64,000 bases of DNA from Micromonospora sp. WMMD961 (GCF_029626145.1 NZ_JARUBJ010000002.1:216501-280500), one strand, 5' to 3'; positions 8,149-17,502 are shown, numbered from the stretch's first letter. Made by a program: numbers and translations. The notes: a model not told the origin generated them from the sequence alone.

Positions 8149-9158
8149 GCGTCGCCCCGGGGACCGACGGGGTCCTCGTCGACCGGTACGGCCGCGTCGC
8201 CCGGGACCTGCGCGTGTCCCTCACCGACAAGTGCAACCTGCGCTGCACCTACTGCATGCCGGCCGAAGGTCTGCCCTGGCTGGCCGGCCCCGAGTTGCTG
8301 ACCGACGAGGAGATCGTCCGGCTGGTCCGGGTGGCCGTCGAGCGCCTCGGCGTGACCGAGGTGCGGTTCACCGGCGGTGAGCCGCTGATCCGACAGGGGC
8401 TGGTCGGCATCGTGACCGCGGTCGCCGCGTTGCAGCCCCGCCCCCGGGTCTCGCTGACCACCAACGGCATCGGTCTGGACCGGCTGGCCCCGGCGCTGAG
8501 CGCGGCCGGCCTGGACCGGGTGAACGTCTCACTGGACACCCTGGACCCGGGCCGGTTCGACCGGCTCACCCGCCGACCCCGCCTCGACGCGGTGTTGGCC
8601 GGGCTCGCCGGGGCGAAGGCCGCCGGGCTCAACCCCGTGAAAATCAACTCCGTGCTGATGCGCGGGGTCAACGAGGACGAGGCACCGGCCCTGCTGCGCT
8701 TCGCTCTCGACCACGACTACCAGCTGCGGATCATCGAGCAGATGCCGTTGGATGCCCAGCACGGCTGGGACCGCCGCACGATGGTGACGGCGGAAGAGAT
8801 CCTGACCTCCCTGCGTACCGTCTTCGATCTCAGTCCCGACCCGGCCGAGCGCGGCGCGGCACCGGCGGAGACCTGGTTGGTCGACGGCGGCCCCGCCCGG
8901 GTCGGTGTGATCGCCAGCGTCACCCGCCCCTTCTGCGGGGACTGCGACCGCACCCGGCTGACCGCGGACGGCCAGGTCCGGGCCTGCCTCTTCGCGACCG
9001 AGGAGTCCGACCTGCGTGCCGCGCTGCGCAGCGGCGCGGACGACGACGAGTTGGCCCGGCGCTGGCGCACCGCGATGTGGGGCAAGCGCGCCGGGCACGG
9101 CATCGACGATCCCACCTTCCTGCAGCCGACCCGGCCGATGTCCGCGATCGGGGGTTGA
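8145..9158 (+). CDS. moaA: GTP 3',8-cyclase MoaA
   Basis: Radical SAM enzyme that, with MoaC, turns GTP into cyclic pyranopterin monophosphate, the first step of molybdenum cofactor synthesis. The 337-residue protein has the N-terminal SAM cluster motif CNLRCTYC (Cys 30, 34, 37), the FTGGEPL motif near residue 75, the C-terminal cluster Cys at about 264, 267 and 281 (FCGDCDRTRLTADGQVRAC), and the essential C-terminal Gly-Gly. GTG at 8145 overlaps the stop of the upstream kinase gene. moaD starts 3 nt after its stop, so the two form an operon. Confidence 0.97.
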   Translation: MSVAPGTDGVLVDRYGRVARDLRVSLTDKCNLRCTYCMPAEGLPWLAGPELLTDEEIVRLVRVAVERLGVTEVRFTGGEPLIRQGLVGIVTAVAALQPRPRVSLTTNGIGLDRLAPALSAAGLDRVNVSLDTLDPGRFDRLTRRPRLDAVLAGLAGAKAAGLNPVKINSVLMRGVNEDEAPALLRFALDHDYQLRIIEQMPLDAQHGWDRRTMVTAEEILTSLRTVFDLSPDPAERGAAPAETWLVDGGPARVGVIASVTRPFCGDCDRTRLTADGQVRACLFATEESDLRAALRSGADDDELARRWRTAMWGKRAGHGIDDPTFLQPTRPMSAIGG

Positions 9159-9161
9159 GGC

Positions 9162-9416
9162 GTGGACCTGACGCCGCTGACCGTCCGCTACTTCGCGGGT
9201 GCCCGCGCCGCCGCCGGGCGGACCGAGGAGGTAGTGCCCGCCGGCCGGTCACTCGACGACCTCAGCGCCGAGTTGACCCAGCGACACGGCGACCGGCTCG
9301 CCGCCGTGCTGAAAGTGGCGAGTTTCCTGGTGGACGGCGTCACCTGTCATGATCGTCAGGCACCCCTGCCAGCCGGGGCCACGATCGACGTCCTGCCCCC
9401 GTTCGCGGGCGGCTGA
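9162..9416 (+). CDS. moaD: MoaD/ThiS family sulfur carrier (molybdopterin synthase small subunit)
   Basis: Ubiquitin-like sulfur carrier of 84 residues. It ends in the double glycine (LPPFAGG) that is adenylated and thiocarboxylated before sulfur transfer to precursor Z by MoaE. The beta-grasp pattern is clear: LTVRYFAGARAAAG at the start, DRLAAVLKVASFLVDG in the middle. GTG at 9162 begins 3 nt after the moaA stop. Its MoaE partner is encoded far away at about 22 kb in the other Moco operon. Confidence 0.9.
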   Translation: MDLTPLTVRYFAGARAAAGRTEEVVPAGRSLDDLSAELTQRHGDRLAAVLKVASFLVDGVTCHDRQAPLPAGATIDVLPPFAGG

Positions 9417-9429
9417 GGGAGGCGCACGC

Positions 9430-10677
9430 ATGTTGGCGGTTCTGGGGTTCGTGGCCGTCCTGGCTCTGATCACCGGCTTGATCCACTTCTACCTGTGGAA
9501 GCGGCTCGTCAGGGACACCACCGCCCCGGGCCGCTGGCGACGGATCGGCGGGATCGCCGCCCTGGTGCTGGCCCTGCTCGTGCCGGTCACCCTCGCCGGG
9601 ACGCAGGCCGGGCTCTACTGGCTCGCCTGGCCGGGCTACCTGTGGCTCGCGCTGATGTTCTACCTGCTCGTGGTGCTGGTCGTGCTCGAGGTACCGATGC
9701 TGGTCACCCGGCTGGTGCTGCGCCGCCGGGTGATCGCCACGGAGCCGACCGCCGCGGCACCCGAGCCGGTGCTGGTCGGTGCCGCCGGGCCGACCGACCC
9801 GCCGGCCACCGGCGCCGTCGCGGCACCGGACCACGACCCGACCCGCCGGCTGCTGCTGGCCCGTGGGGCGGCCATCTTCGCCGGCCTCACCGCCACCGCC
9901 ACCGTCGGGTACGGCGTCCGCACCGCCCTCGGCCCACCACGCCTCGACCGGGTGCAGATCCCGCTGGCCAAACTCCCCCGCAGCATGGACGGCCTGCGTA
10001 TCGCCACCGTCTCCGACATCCACCTCGGCCCCCTGCGCGGCCGGGCACACACCGAACGGATCGTCGCCGCGATCAACCGGCTCGACGCCGACCTGGTAGC
10101 GGTCGTCGGAGACCTCGTCGACGGCTCGGTCGCCGAACTCGGCTCGGCCGCCGCGCCGCTGCGCGACCTGCGCTCCCGGTACGGCAACTTCTTCGTCACC
10201 GGCAACCACGAGTACTACTCCGGCGTGGAGGAGTGGGTCCAGGAGGTCGACCGGCTCGGCCTGCGGGTCCTGCAGAACAGCCGCCAGGAGATTCAGGCTC
10301 GCGGCGGCGTGCTCGACGTGGCCGGCGTGAACGACCTGGACGCGACGGGCGACAGCGGCCTCGCGGCCGGGCCGGACTTCGCCGCCGCCCTCGGTGACCG
10401 CGACCCGAGCCGCCCCGTGGTGCTGCTCGCCCACCAGCCGTTGGCAGCCGTGGAAGCGGCCCGGTACGGCGTCGACCTGCAACTGTCCGGGCACACCCAC
10501 GGTGGCCAGATGGTGCCGTTCAACCTGGCCGTCCGACTGGAACAGCCGGTGGTCAGCGGCCTCGGCGAGGTCGACGGCACCAAGGTGTACGTGACCAACG
10601 GCGCCGGCTTCTGGGGGCCGCCGGTCCGGGTCGGGGCCGAGCCGCAGATCAGTCTGGTCGAGTTGCGCTCGGCATAG
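9430..10677 (+). CDS. Membrane-anchored metallophosphoesterase (YkuE-like)
   Basis: A 415-residue protein with three or four N-terminal membrane segments (residues 1-20, 40-58, 65-95, and about 140-160) and a C-terminal calcineurin-like phosphoesterase domain. The metal-binding motifs are in order: SDIHLG, GDLVDG, GNHEYY, then GHTHGGQ, with the second H-region AHQPLAA. ATG at 9430 has GGGAGG 7 nt upstream. It follows moaD by 13 nt and may be cotranscribed. The substrate could be a nucleotide or a lipid-linked phosphate; sequence does not decide. Confidence 0.85.
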   Translation: MLAVLGFVAVLALITGLIHFYLWKRLVRDTTAPGRWRRIGGIAALVLALLVPVTLAGTQAGLYWLAWPGYLWLALMFYLLVVLVVLEVPMLVTRLVLRRRVIATEPTAAAPEPVLVGAAGPTDPPATGAVAAPDHDPTRRLLLARGAAIFAGLTATATVGYGVRTALGPPRLDRVQIPLAKLPRSMDGLRIATVSDIHLGPLRGRAHTERIVAAINRLDADLVAVVGDLVDGSVAELGSAAAPLRDLRSRYGNFFVTGNHEYYSGVEEWVQEVDRLGLRVLQNSRQEIQARGGVLDVAGVNDLDATGDSGLAAGPDFAAALGDRDPSRPVVLLAHQPLAAVEAARYGVDLQLSGHTHGGQMVPFNLAVRLEQPVVSGLGEVDGTKVYVTNGAGFWGPPVRVGAEPQISLVELRSA

Positions 10678-10693
10678 CGGACGTCACGTCCGC
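10677..10693. promoter_or_regulatory. 17-bp perfect palindrome
   Basis: GCGGACGT-C-ACGTCCGC, starting in the stop codon of the phosphoesterase gene and about 31-46 bp before the start of the PHP-UvrD gene. It is too tight to be a hairpin terminator, so an operator is more likely. In GC-rich DNA some palindromes of this size occur by chance. Confidence 0.35.
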
Positions 10694-10738
10694 GCGTGGC
10701 GGCAGGCGGCCGGCGCGGCGGGCGTGACAGGATGCGGC

Positions 10739-13700
10739 GTGCCTCCGTTCAGCGCCGTACCCCCCGGTGGCCTACCGCCATTCGTCGCGGACCTGCACAT
10801 CCATTCGAAATACTCGCGCGCGTGCAGCCGCGACCTCACCACGCCGAACCTCGCGTGGTGGGCCCGGCGTAAGGGCATCGGTCTGCTCGGCACCGGCGAC
10901 TTCACCCATCCCGCCTGGTACGACCACCTGCGGGACACCCTTCGCCCGGCCGAGCCGGGGCTGTACCGGCTCGATGCCGACGCGGAGCGGGACGTCGCCC
11001 GCCGGCTGCCTCCCCGACTGGCGAGCGCCGCGGAGGCGGACCCGGTCCGGTTCATGCTGAGCGTGGAGATCTCCACCATCTACAAGCGGGACGACCGGAC
11101 CCGCAAGGTGCACCACCTGATCTACCTGCCCGACCTGGACGCGGTAGCGCGGTTCAACACGGCGCTCGGCCGGATCGGCAACCTCGGCTCGGACGGCCGG
11201 CCGATCCTCGGCCTGGACTCCCGCGACCTGCTGGAGATCACCCTGGAGGCCAGCCCGGACGGCTTCCTGGTGCCGGCACACATCTGGACGCCGTGGTTCT
11301 CCGCGCTGGGCTCGAAGTCGGGCTTCGACGCGATCGCGGACTGCTACGCCGACCTGGCCGAGCACATCTTCGCCGTGGAGACCGGCCTCTCCTCCGACCC
11401 GGCGATGAACTGGCGGGTCGGCAGCCTGGACGGCTACCAACTGGTGTCCAACTCGGACGCCCACTCCCCGCCGGCCCTGGGCCGGGAGGCGACCGTGCTG
11501 GCCACCGAACGGAACTACTTCGCCGTCCGGGAGGCGCTGCGAACCGGTAACGGCCTGGCCGGGACGATCGAGTTCTTCCCGGAGGAAGGCAAGTACCACG
11601 CGGACGGGCACCGGCTGTGCGGCGTCAACTGGTCGCCGGAGCGCACCCGCGCGGCCGGCGGGCGCTGCCCCGAGTGCGGCAAACCCCTCACGGTGGGCGT
11701 CCTCAGCCGGATCGAGGAGCTGGCCGACCGCCCGGCGGGGCACCGGCCGGCGGGCGCCCGGGACGTCACCCACCTGGTGCCGCTCGCCGAGATCCTCGGT
11801 GAGATCAACAAGGTGGGCCCCCGGTCGAAGAAGGTCGAGGGGCGACTCAACGAGTTGGTGGCGGCGCTCGGCCCCGAGCTGGAGATCCTGACCACCACGC
11901 CGCTCACCGACGTCGCGCAGACCGGCGGGGAACTCCTCGCGGAGGGCATCGGGCGGTTGCGGCGGGGCGAGGTACGTCGGGTGCCGGGCTACGACGGCGA
12001 GTACGGGGTGATCACGCTCTTCGACCCGGCGGAGCTGGGCAGCCACGGGGGTACGGCACAGGAGACGCTGTTCGACGTACCCGTGCCGGCGCAGCGACGT
12101 CCCGCGGAGCCGCCGGCCCGCGCGACGGCCAAGCGCCCGGCGGCGGCCAAGGCCGAGCCGAAGCGCAAGCCGACTCCGCCGCCCGCGCCACCGATCGCGC
12201 CGCCGCCGTCACCGCACGAGCCGTTCGAGCCGATGCTGTCCGGCATGGAGGAGGTCGGCACCGGTCTGCTGGACCGTCTGGACGCGATGCAGCGGGTGGC
12301 CGCCTCCGCACCCGGCGGTCCGCTGCTGATCGTCGCCGGCCCGGGCACCGGCAAGACCCGGACGCTCACACACCGGATCGCGTACCTCTGCGCGGAGCTG
12401 AACGTCTTTCCCGAGCACTGTCTGGCGATCACGTTCACCCGTCGGGCCGCCGAGGAGCTGCGGCACCGCCTCGACGGTCTGCTCGGCCCGGTCGCCGAGG
12501 ACGTCACCGTCGGCACGTTCCACGCGCTGGGGTTGACCATTCTTCGGGAGAACGCCGAAGCCGTGGGCCTACCGACCGGCTTCCGGATCGCCGACGACGC
12601 CGAGCGGTCGGCGGCACGGGCGGAGGCCGGCGACGACAACGCCAGCTACACGGCGTTGCTGCGCAAGCAGGACCTGGTCGACCTGGACGAGTTGGTGACC
12701 CTGCCGGTGGAGTTGTTGCGGGCCGATCGTGGGCTGGTGGAACGCTACCGGGACCGCTGGCGGTGGATCTTCGTCGACGAGTACCAGGACGTCGACGCGA
12801 CGCAGTACGAGCTGCTGCGGCTGCTCAGCCCGGCGGACGGCAACCTCTGCGCGATCGGCGACCCGGACCAGGCGATCTACTCGTTCCGGGGTGCCGACGT
12901 CGGCTACTTCCTGCGCTTCTCCGAGGACTTCACCGACGCCCGGTTGGTTCGACTCAACCGCAACTACCGATCGTCGGCGCCGATCCTGGCCGCCGCCGTG
13001 CAGGCCATCGCGCCGTCCTCGCTGGTGCGGGGCCGACGACTGGATCCGGCCCGACTGGACCCGGAGGCCCCGCTGGTCGGCCGTTACCCGGCGGCCTCCG
13101 TCGCCGACGAGACCGACTTCGTGGTCCGTACCGTCGACGAACTGGTAGGCGGACTGTCCCACCGCTCACTGGACTCGGGCCGGATCGACGGCCGGTCCAC
13201 GACGCTGTCGTTCTCCGACATCGCCGTGCTGTACCGCACCGACGCACAGGCAGCACCGATCGTGGACGCCCTGACCCGGGCCAACATCCCGGTGCAGAAG
13301 CGTTCCCACGACCGGCTGCGGGACCGGCCCGGAGTGGCGGCCATCGCGCGCGAACTGCGGCACGCCGACGGGCTGGGCGGCCCGCTGGCCGCCCGGGTGC
13401 GGCTCGCTGGTCAGGTCGTGGCGGAGCGGTTCGCCGTTCCCACCCTGGACGGCGCCGGCGGCACGGTCCGTCCCGAGGACGTCCGCTCGGCCGTGGACCT
13501 GCTGACCCCGTTGGCCCGGCGCTGCGGCGACGACCTGGAGGCGTTCCTGTCGCAGTTGGCAACCGGCGCGGAGGTGGACGCGCTCGACCCACGCGCGGAG
13601 GCGGTCACGCTGCTCACCCTGCACGCCGCGAAGGGCCTGGAGTTCCCGGTGGTCTTCCTGATCGGCGTGGAGGACGGGCTGCTGCCGCTGCGCTGGCCGG

Positions 13701-13933
13701 GCTCGACACCGGACGAGGACGCGGTCGCCGAGGAGCGCCGGCTCTTCTTCGTCGGCCTCACCCGCGCCCAGGACCGGCTGTACGTCAGCCACGCCAGCCG
13801 GCGTACCCGTCACGGGGTGGAGCGTGACTGCGCTCCGTCGCCGTTCCTCGGTGTCATCGACCCCGGCCTGTTCGAGCGGTTCGGCGAGACCGAGCCCCGT
13901 CGCCCCAAGGACCGTCAGCTCCGGTTGATCTGA
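10739..13933 (+). CDS. PHP-domain / UvrD-family helicase fusion
   Basis: A 1064-residue fusion. Residues about 15-290 are a PHP-type metal phosphoesterase domain (VADLHIHSKYSRACS with H20 and H22, TGDFTH, MLSVEISTIY, VSNSDAHS). A zinc-knuckle region follows (LCGVNW then CPECGK, about residues 293-313), then a Pro/Ala-rich linker (about 445-500). From about 505 there is an SF1A UvrD/Rep helicase: Walker A GPGTGKT (about 534-540), TFTRRAAEEL, DEYQDVD (about 679), GDPDQAIYSFRG, the Y-R motif RNYRSS, TLHAAKGLEF and FVGLTRAQDRLYV. Start is GTG at 10739; GTG at 10724 would add five residues. It probably acts in DNA repair, with the PHP part as a nuclease or phosphatase; this is inferred. Confidence 0.9.
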   Translation: MPPFSAVPPGGLPPFVADLHIHSKYSRACSRDLTTPNLAWWARRKGIGLLGTGDFTHPAWYDHLRDTLRPAEPGLYRLDADAERDVARRLPPRLASAAEADPVRFMLSVEISTIYKRDDRTRKVHHLIYLPDLDAVARFNTALGRIGNLGSDGRPILGLDSRDLLEITLEASPDGFLVPAHIWTPWFSALGSKSGFDAIADCYADLAEHIFAVETGLSSDPAMNWRVGSLDGYQLVSNSDAHSPPALGREATVLATERNYFAVREALRTGNGLAGTIEFFPEEGKYHADGHRLCGVNWSPERTRAAGGRCPECGKPLTVGVLSRIEELADRPAGHRPAGARDVTHLVPLAEILGEINKVGPRSKKVEGRLNELVAALGPELEILTTTPLTDVAQTGGELLAEGIGRLRRGEVRRVPGYDGEYGVITLFDPAELGSHGGTAQETLFDVPVPAQRRPAEPPARATAKRPAAAKAEPKRKPTPPPAPPIAPPPSPHEPFEPMLSGMEEVGTGLLDRLDAMQRVAASAPGGPLLIVAGPGTGKTRTLTHRIAYLCAELNVFPEHCLAITFTRRAAEELRHRLDGLLGPVAEDVTVGTFHALGLTILRENAEAVGLPTGFRIADDAERSAARAEAGDDNASYTALLRKQDLVDLDELVTLPVELLRADRGLVERYRDRWRWIFVDEYQDVDATQYELLRLLSPADGNLCAIGDPDQAIYSFRGADVGYFLRFSEDFTDARLVRLNRNYRSSAPILAAAVQAIAPSSLVRGRRLDPARLDPEAPLVGRYPAASVADETDFVVRTVDELVGGLSHRSLDSGRIDGRSTTLSFSDIAVLYRTDAQAAPIVDALTRANIPVQKRSHDRLRDRPGVAAIARELRHADGLGGPLAARVRLAGQVVAERFAVPTLDGAGGTVRPEDVRSAVDLLTPLARRCGDDLEAFLSQLATGAEVDALDPRAEAVTLLTLHAAKGLEFPVVFLIGVEDGLLPLRWPGSTPDEDAVAEERRLFFVGLTRAQDRLYVSHASRRTRHGVERDCAPSPFLGVIDPGLFERFGETEPRRPKDRQLRLI

Positions 13934-13983
13934 GGTCCGGGGGCCTCGGGCGTGGCCGGCTCGTCGATGGGGCCGCCGGCTGT

Positions 13984-14658
13984 TCAGCCCAGGAGGATGG
14001 CGAACCACGCACCCGCGAGCAGGGCCGGCCCGAGCGGCAGCAGGGTGTCCCGGCGGACCCGCCGCGCGACGAGCAGGCCGACCACCAACCCACCGTGCAG
14101 CAGGTGCGGCAGGAGCAGCCCGATGAACAGGGCGTCCCGGCCCAGCCAGCCGAGCGGCAGGCCGAGGGCGGCGGCGAGTTTCACGTCGCCGAACCCGAGT
14201 CGCGAGCCGGGCAGCACGGCCAGCAGCACGTGCGCCGCGCCGGCGACCGTCGCGCCGGTCAGCGCGCCGAGCAGTCGGGCCGGCTCGCCGGACAGCAGCG
14301 CCACGCCGGTCAGGCCGGCGAGGGCCAGCAGGCCGGCGGCGAGCACCAGGGGGTCGGGCAGGCGCAGACAGGCCAGGTCGACCCGGGCCAGCACCAACCC
14401 CACCGCCGCCACCAGGAGGAAGACCGGCAACGCGGGATCGTCACACCGAGCGACGGCAAGCCCGCCGAACACCGCGGCCGACACCGGCGGACCGCGCCAG
14501 ACCCAGGCGCCACGTCGAGGCCGGTGGCTCGGCGCGGCAGCCGAGCGCGGCCTCCGCGGCCGGGCCGGCGAATGGGTAAAGCGCCGGGCCAGCGGGGGTA
14601 CGGCGACACCGAACAGCCCGCCGAGCAACGCCACCCCGACAGCAGCAGCGGCCGACAT
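13984..14658 (-). CDS. Type IV prepilin peptidase (A24, catalytic domain only)
   Basis: An aspartic membrane peptidase of 224 residues with about six membrane segments. The two catalytic Asp sites are visible: one in LVLARVDLACLRLPDPLVLA and the GxGD-type one in SRLGFGDVKLAAALGLPLGW. The Cys-containing N-terminal methyltransferase loop of full-length PilD is absent, as is usual for shorter actinobacterial members. It sits next to an EamA transporter, 10 nt downstream of that gene's end, so the two may be cotranscribed; no pilin genes are nearby. Confidence 0.8.
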   Translation of the reverse strand: MSAAAAVGVALLGGLFGVAVPPLARRFTHSPARPRRPRSAAAPSHRPRRGAWVWRGPPVSAAVFGGLAVARCDDPALPVFLLVAAVGLVLARVDLACLRLPDPLVLAAGLLALAGLTGVALLSGEPARLLGALTGATVAGAAHVLLAVLPGSRLGFGDVKLAAALGLPLGWLGRDALFIGLLLPHLLHGGLVVGLLVARRVRRDTLLPLGPALLAGAWFAILLG

Positions 14659-14668
14659 GGCCCGGAGG

Positions 14669-15673
14669 TTACCGGCGCTCGCTCACCGGCGAAGTCCCTG
14701 ATCGTGATCCCGCGCTCGCCCGGCGGGGCCGTTCCGTGCTCACCACCAGTGCGACACCGGCGACGATGACCGCGCCGCCGAGCAGCACCTGCGGGGTGAT
14801 CGGTTCGGCGACCAGCAGCGCACCGAGCGCCACCGCGACCGCAGGGTTGACGTAGGCGTACGTCGACACCAACGAGATGGGCGCGTTGTGCAGCAGCCAG
14901 ACGTACGCGGTGAAGGCCACCAGCGAGCCGGCCACCATGAGGTAGCCCAGCGCCAGCCAGGAGCGGGTGCTGACCGTCGCCGGGTGGAAGTCGCCCAGCT
15001 CGCCCCGGCCGGCGGAGACGACGGTCAGCACCAGGGCGCCGGCGAGCATCTCGTACACCGTTGCCACGAAGGGGTCGATGGGCATCCGGAGGCGTCCGGA
15101 AAGGAACGACCCGACCGACCACGAGGTGGCCGCCGCCACCACGGTCAGGGCCCCCACCAGTGGAACCGCCTCCGAGTTACCGGCGGGCAGCACCAGCAGG
15201 ACCAGACCGGCGAACCCCACTGTGACCCCGGCGAACGTCCAGAGCGGGGGCCGGTCGCCGGTGGCGGAACGCAACAGCACCACCAGCAGCGGAACTGTCG
15301 CCACCAGCAGCGCGGCGATGCCGGAGGGCACCGCCACTCCGGGTGGCCCGGACTCGGCGAGCACCACCAGGCCGTTACCGCCGGCGAGCAGGAGCACGCC
15401 GACCAGCGCGGCGGAGCCGAGTTGCCGCCGGTCCACCCGCAGTGCGCCGGGACCCCGGCGCAGCCGCAGCAGCACCGCCAGGATCAGACCGGCCACGGCG
15501 AACCGCAGTGCGGCCGACAACAGCGGCGGCAGCGTCTCCACCGTGATCCGGATGGCCAGATAGGTGGAACCCCAGAGCAGGTAGACCACGATCAACGCGG
15601 TCCAGATCAGGGCCGGTGTGGCGCCTGCGCGGCGGCCGGCGAGGGCTGCGGCGCTCGGTGGACGTGAGCTCAT
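14669..15673 (-). CDS. EamA/DMT-family transporter
   Basis: A 334-residue drug/metabolite transporter with ten membrane helices in two EamA repeats (residues about 20-145 and 165-305). Diagnostic segments are LIVVYLLWGSTYLAIRITVE at the start of repeat 1 and AYVWLLHNAPISLVSTYAYV in repeat 2. The tail after residue 310 is hydrophilic (TERPRRASAG). Substrate not predictable. ATG at 15673 gives a normal N-terminus. The prepilin peptidase gene follows. Confidence 0.85.
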   Translation of the reverse strand: MSSRPPSAAALAGRRAGATPALIWTALIVVYLLWGSTYLAIRITVETLPPLLSAALRFAVAGLILAVLLRLRRGPGALRVDRRQLGSAALVGVLLLAGGNGLVVLAESGPPGVAVPSGIAALLVATVPLLVVLLRSATGDRPPLWTFAGVTVGFAGLVLLVLPAGNSEAVPLVGALTVVAAATSWSVGSFLSGRLRMPIDPFVATVYEMLAGALVLTVVSAGRGELGDFHPATVSTRSWLALGYLMVAGSLVAFTAYVWLLHNAPISLVSTYAYVNPAVAVALGALLVAEPITPQVLLGGAVIVAGVALVVSTERPRRASAGSRSGTSPVSERR

Positions 15674-15754
15674 CAGTGGACCACGCTACGGTGACGTCGG
15701 AGTCGGCGTCGCACATTGGTGGCCGGCCTCTCACCACTCGTGCAGGAGGGCGGC

Positions 15755-16561
15755 ATGACGAACTACGGACCACCGGGCGGGGGCGACCCGGGACCGTGGC
15801 GTGGACAACGACCCGACGAGACGCCCGGACGGCCGGTGCAGCAGCCTTACCCACCGGCGAACGAGCCCTACCCGCCGACGGTTCCGTCGTACCCGCGCGC
15901 ACCCCAAGGGCGTCCCGGGCCGTACGACGGACCAGGTCACCCGCCCTACGGAGGCCCCGGTCCCTACGGAGGCGGTTCCGAGGGGTCTTACGGGCACGAG
16001 CACGGGCCACCACCCTATGGCGGCGCGTACGGGGCGAACCCGGCGTACGGGGGGCAGCAGTACCGGCCGGCCGAGGAACCGTACGGCGGCGATCCTGCTC
16101 CGGCACCGGGCGGGCGCGGTCGGGGGCCGCTGATCGCGATGCTGGCGGTCGTACTGCTGGTGGTGGCCGCTGGCGGTGCGTTCTGGCTGCTACGCGGGCA
16201 GGACGATCCGGCCCCGTTGGCCGCGCCGAGCGGGTCGCCCGCGGCCGGTGAGCCGAGCCCGGACGCGGACGTGGCCGAGCCCGCGCCGAGCGGCGCCGCA
16301 CCGGAGTCGTCGGCCGACCCCCGGTTCGCCAAGGTCGGCCAGTGTGTCCGCAACGACGGCGCTGCGGGCGGCAAACCCAAGCTGGTGATCAGCGGTTGCG
16401 TCGCGAAGTCGTACGAGGTGCTCAGCCGGATCGACGGCGCGACCAGCGGCGAGCGCGACGCCGAGGCCAAGTGCGGCAAGGTCGAGGGTTACACCAACTG
16501 GTACTTCTTCGACAGCGAGCTGGACACTCTCGACTTCGTCCTCTGCCTCAAACAACGCTGA
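15755..16561 (+). CDS. LppU/SCO3897-like membrane protein, first tandem copy
   Basis: A 268-residue protein with a long Gly/Pro/Tyr-rich cytoplasmic N-terminus (repeats such as PYGGPGPYGG, PPPYGGAYG), one membrane helix at about 128-147 (PLIAMLAVVLLVVAAGGAFW), and an extracytoplasmic C-terminal domain with four Cys (GQCVRN, ISGCVAK, AKCGK, FVLCLKQR). This matches the LppU-like architecture of Streptomyces. AGGAGGG 5 nt upstream supports ATG at 15755. The next gene is a paralogue with the same C-terminal ending (LCLK-R), so a local duplication is likely. Function unknown. Confidence 0.8.
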   Translation: MTNYGPPGGGDPGPWRGQRPDETPGRPVQQPYPPANEPYPPTVPSYPRAPQGRPGPYDGPGHPPYGGPGPYGGGSEGSYGHEHGPPPYGGAYGANPAYGGQQYRPAEEPYGGDPAPAPGGRGRGPLIAMLAVVLLVVAAGGAFWLLRGQDDPAPLAAPSGSPAAGEPSPDADVAEPAPSGAAPESSADPRFAKVGQCVRNDGAAGGKPKLVISGCVAKSYEVLSRIDGATSGERDAEAKCGKVEGYTNWYFFDSELDTLDFVLCLKQR

Positions 16562-16585
16562 GACCACCCACCCCGGGGATTTGAC

Positions 16586-17446
16586 ATGACGACCTACGGA
16601 CCACCGGGCTCCGACCAGCCGGACGACCCGCACCAGCGCCCTCCCACCGGAGCCGACGGCTCGCCTGCGGTCGATCCGACCCTGCCCCAGTGGGGCTCGC
16701 CAGCGCCGGCCGAGGACCCGACCCGGCAGCAGTGGGGACCGCCGCCGAGCGGCGCGGAACCGCCGACCGCGCCGATGTGGGCACCCCCGCCCACCAACCC
16801 GGAGCCGCCAACCGAACCGGTGTGGGCACCCCCGCCCACCTCGGGCCCCGGCTACCCGCCCACCTCGGGCCCCGGCTACCCGCCCAGCTCGGGCCCCGGC
16901 TATCCGCCGCCTGGGCCGTTTCCGCCGGCCGGGCCGGTGCCGGGTCAGCCGTCCGCGCCGTGGGGCCAACCGCCTCCGGGTGGGTTCGGTATGCCGCCCG
17001 GCGCGCCGGTGAAGAGCAACGGTCGCAAGATCGCTCTCATCGTCGCGCTGGTGGTGCTGCTCCTGCTCTGCCCATGCCTCGGCCTGGCCGGGTGGGCTAT
17101 CTGGAGGGTCGCGGACGCCAGCAACGACGTCGACCCCATGCCGTCGGTGAGCGTGCCGGTGCTTCCGCCCGTCCTGCCCAGCGCCGCACCGACGCCGGAC
17201 CTGCCGGACCCGGGAGAGGACGAGGAGTTCGCCCGGGGCGACTGCGTGGTGAACGAGGGCACCGAGGACGACGCGGAGTTGCGCAAGGTGCCGTGTGGCC
17301 CGAACACGTACCAGGTGCTGTTGCGGATTCCGGCCACCACCGACGGGGACCGCTGCGAGACGCTCGCGCCGCAGGCGACCGCGAACTACGTGCACGACAA
17401 CTCGATCGACCTGTTCGACTACGTCCTCTGCCTGAAGGAACGCTAA
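16586..17446 (+). CDS. LppU/SCO3897-like membrane protein, second tandem copy
   Basis: A 286-residue paralogue of the preceding gene, starting 25 nt after it. It has the same MT-YGPPG opening and a Pro-rich N-terminal region with short repeats (PPTSGPGY repeated, with WAPPPT units). A membrane helix lies at about 152-172 (LIVALVVLLLLCPCLGLAGW), followed by a C-terminal domain (GDCVVNEG, VPCGPN, GDRCETL, YVLCLKER). The paired C-terminal Cys pattern is shared with copy one. A long hairpin terminator follows directly. Confidence 0.8.
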   Translation: MTTYGPPGSDQPDDPHQRPPTGADGSPAVDPTLPQWGSPAPAEDPTRQQWGPPPSGAEPPTAPMWAPPPTNPEPPTEPVWAPPPTSGPGYPPTSGPGYPPSSGPGYPPPGPFPPAGPVPGQPSAPWGQPPPGGFGMPPGAPVKSNGRKIALIVALVVLLLLCPCLGLAGWAIWRVADASNDVDPMPSVSVPVLPPVLPSAAPTPDLPDPGEDEEFARGDCVVNEGTEDDAELRKVPCGPNTYQVLLRIPATTDGDRCETLAPQATANYVHDNSIDLFDYVLCLKER

Positions 17447-17458
17447 CCCTCGCTTGGC

Positions 17459-17502
17459 AAAACTAGGGCTGTCTAGCGTCCAAGCTAGACAGCCCTAGTT
17501 TT
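17459..17502 (+). terminator. 19-bp perfect hairpin terminator
   Basis: Stem AAAACTAGGGCTGTCTAGC pairs with its perfect complement 17484-17502 across a 6-nt loop (GTCCAA), 12 nt after the second LppU-like gene. The A-run and T-run on both ends would serve as terminator on either strand. The stem carries four CTAG tetramers, which are rare in this genome. Confidence 0.85.
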
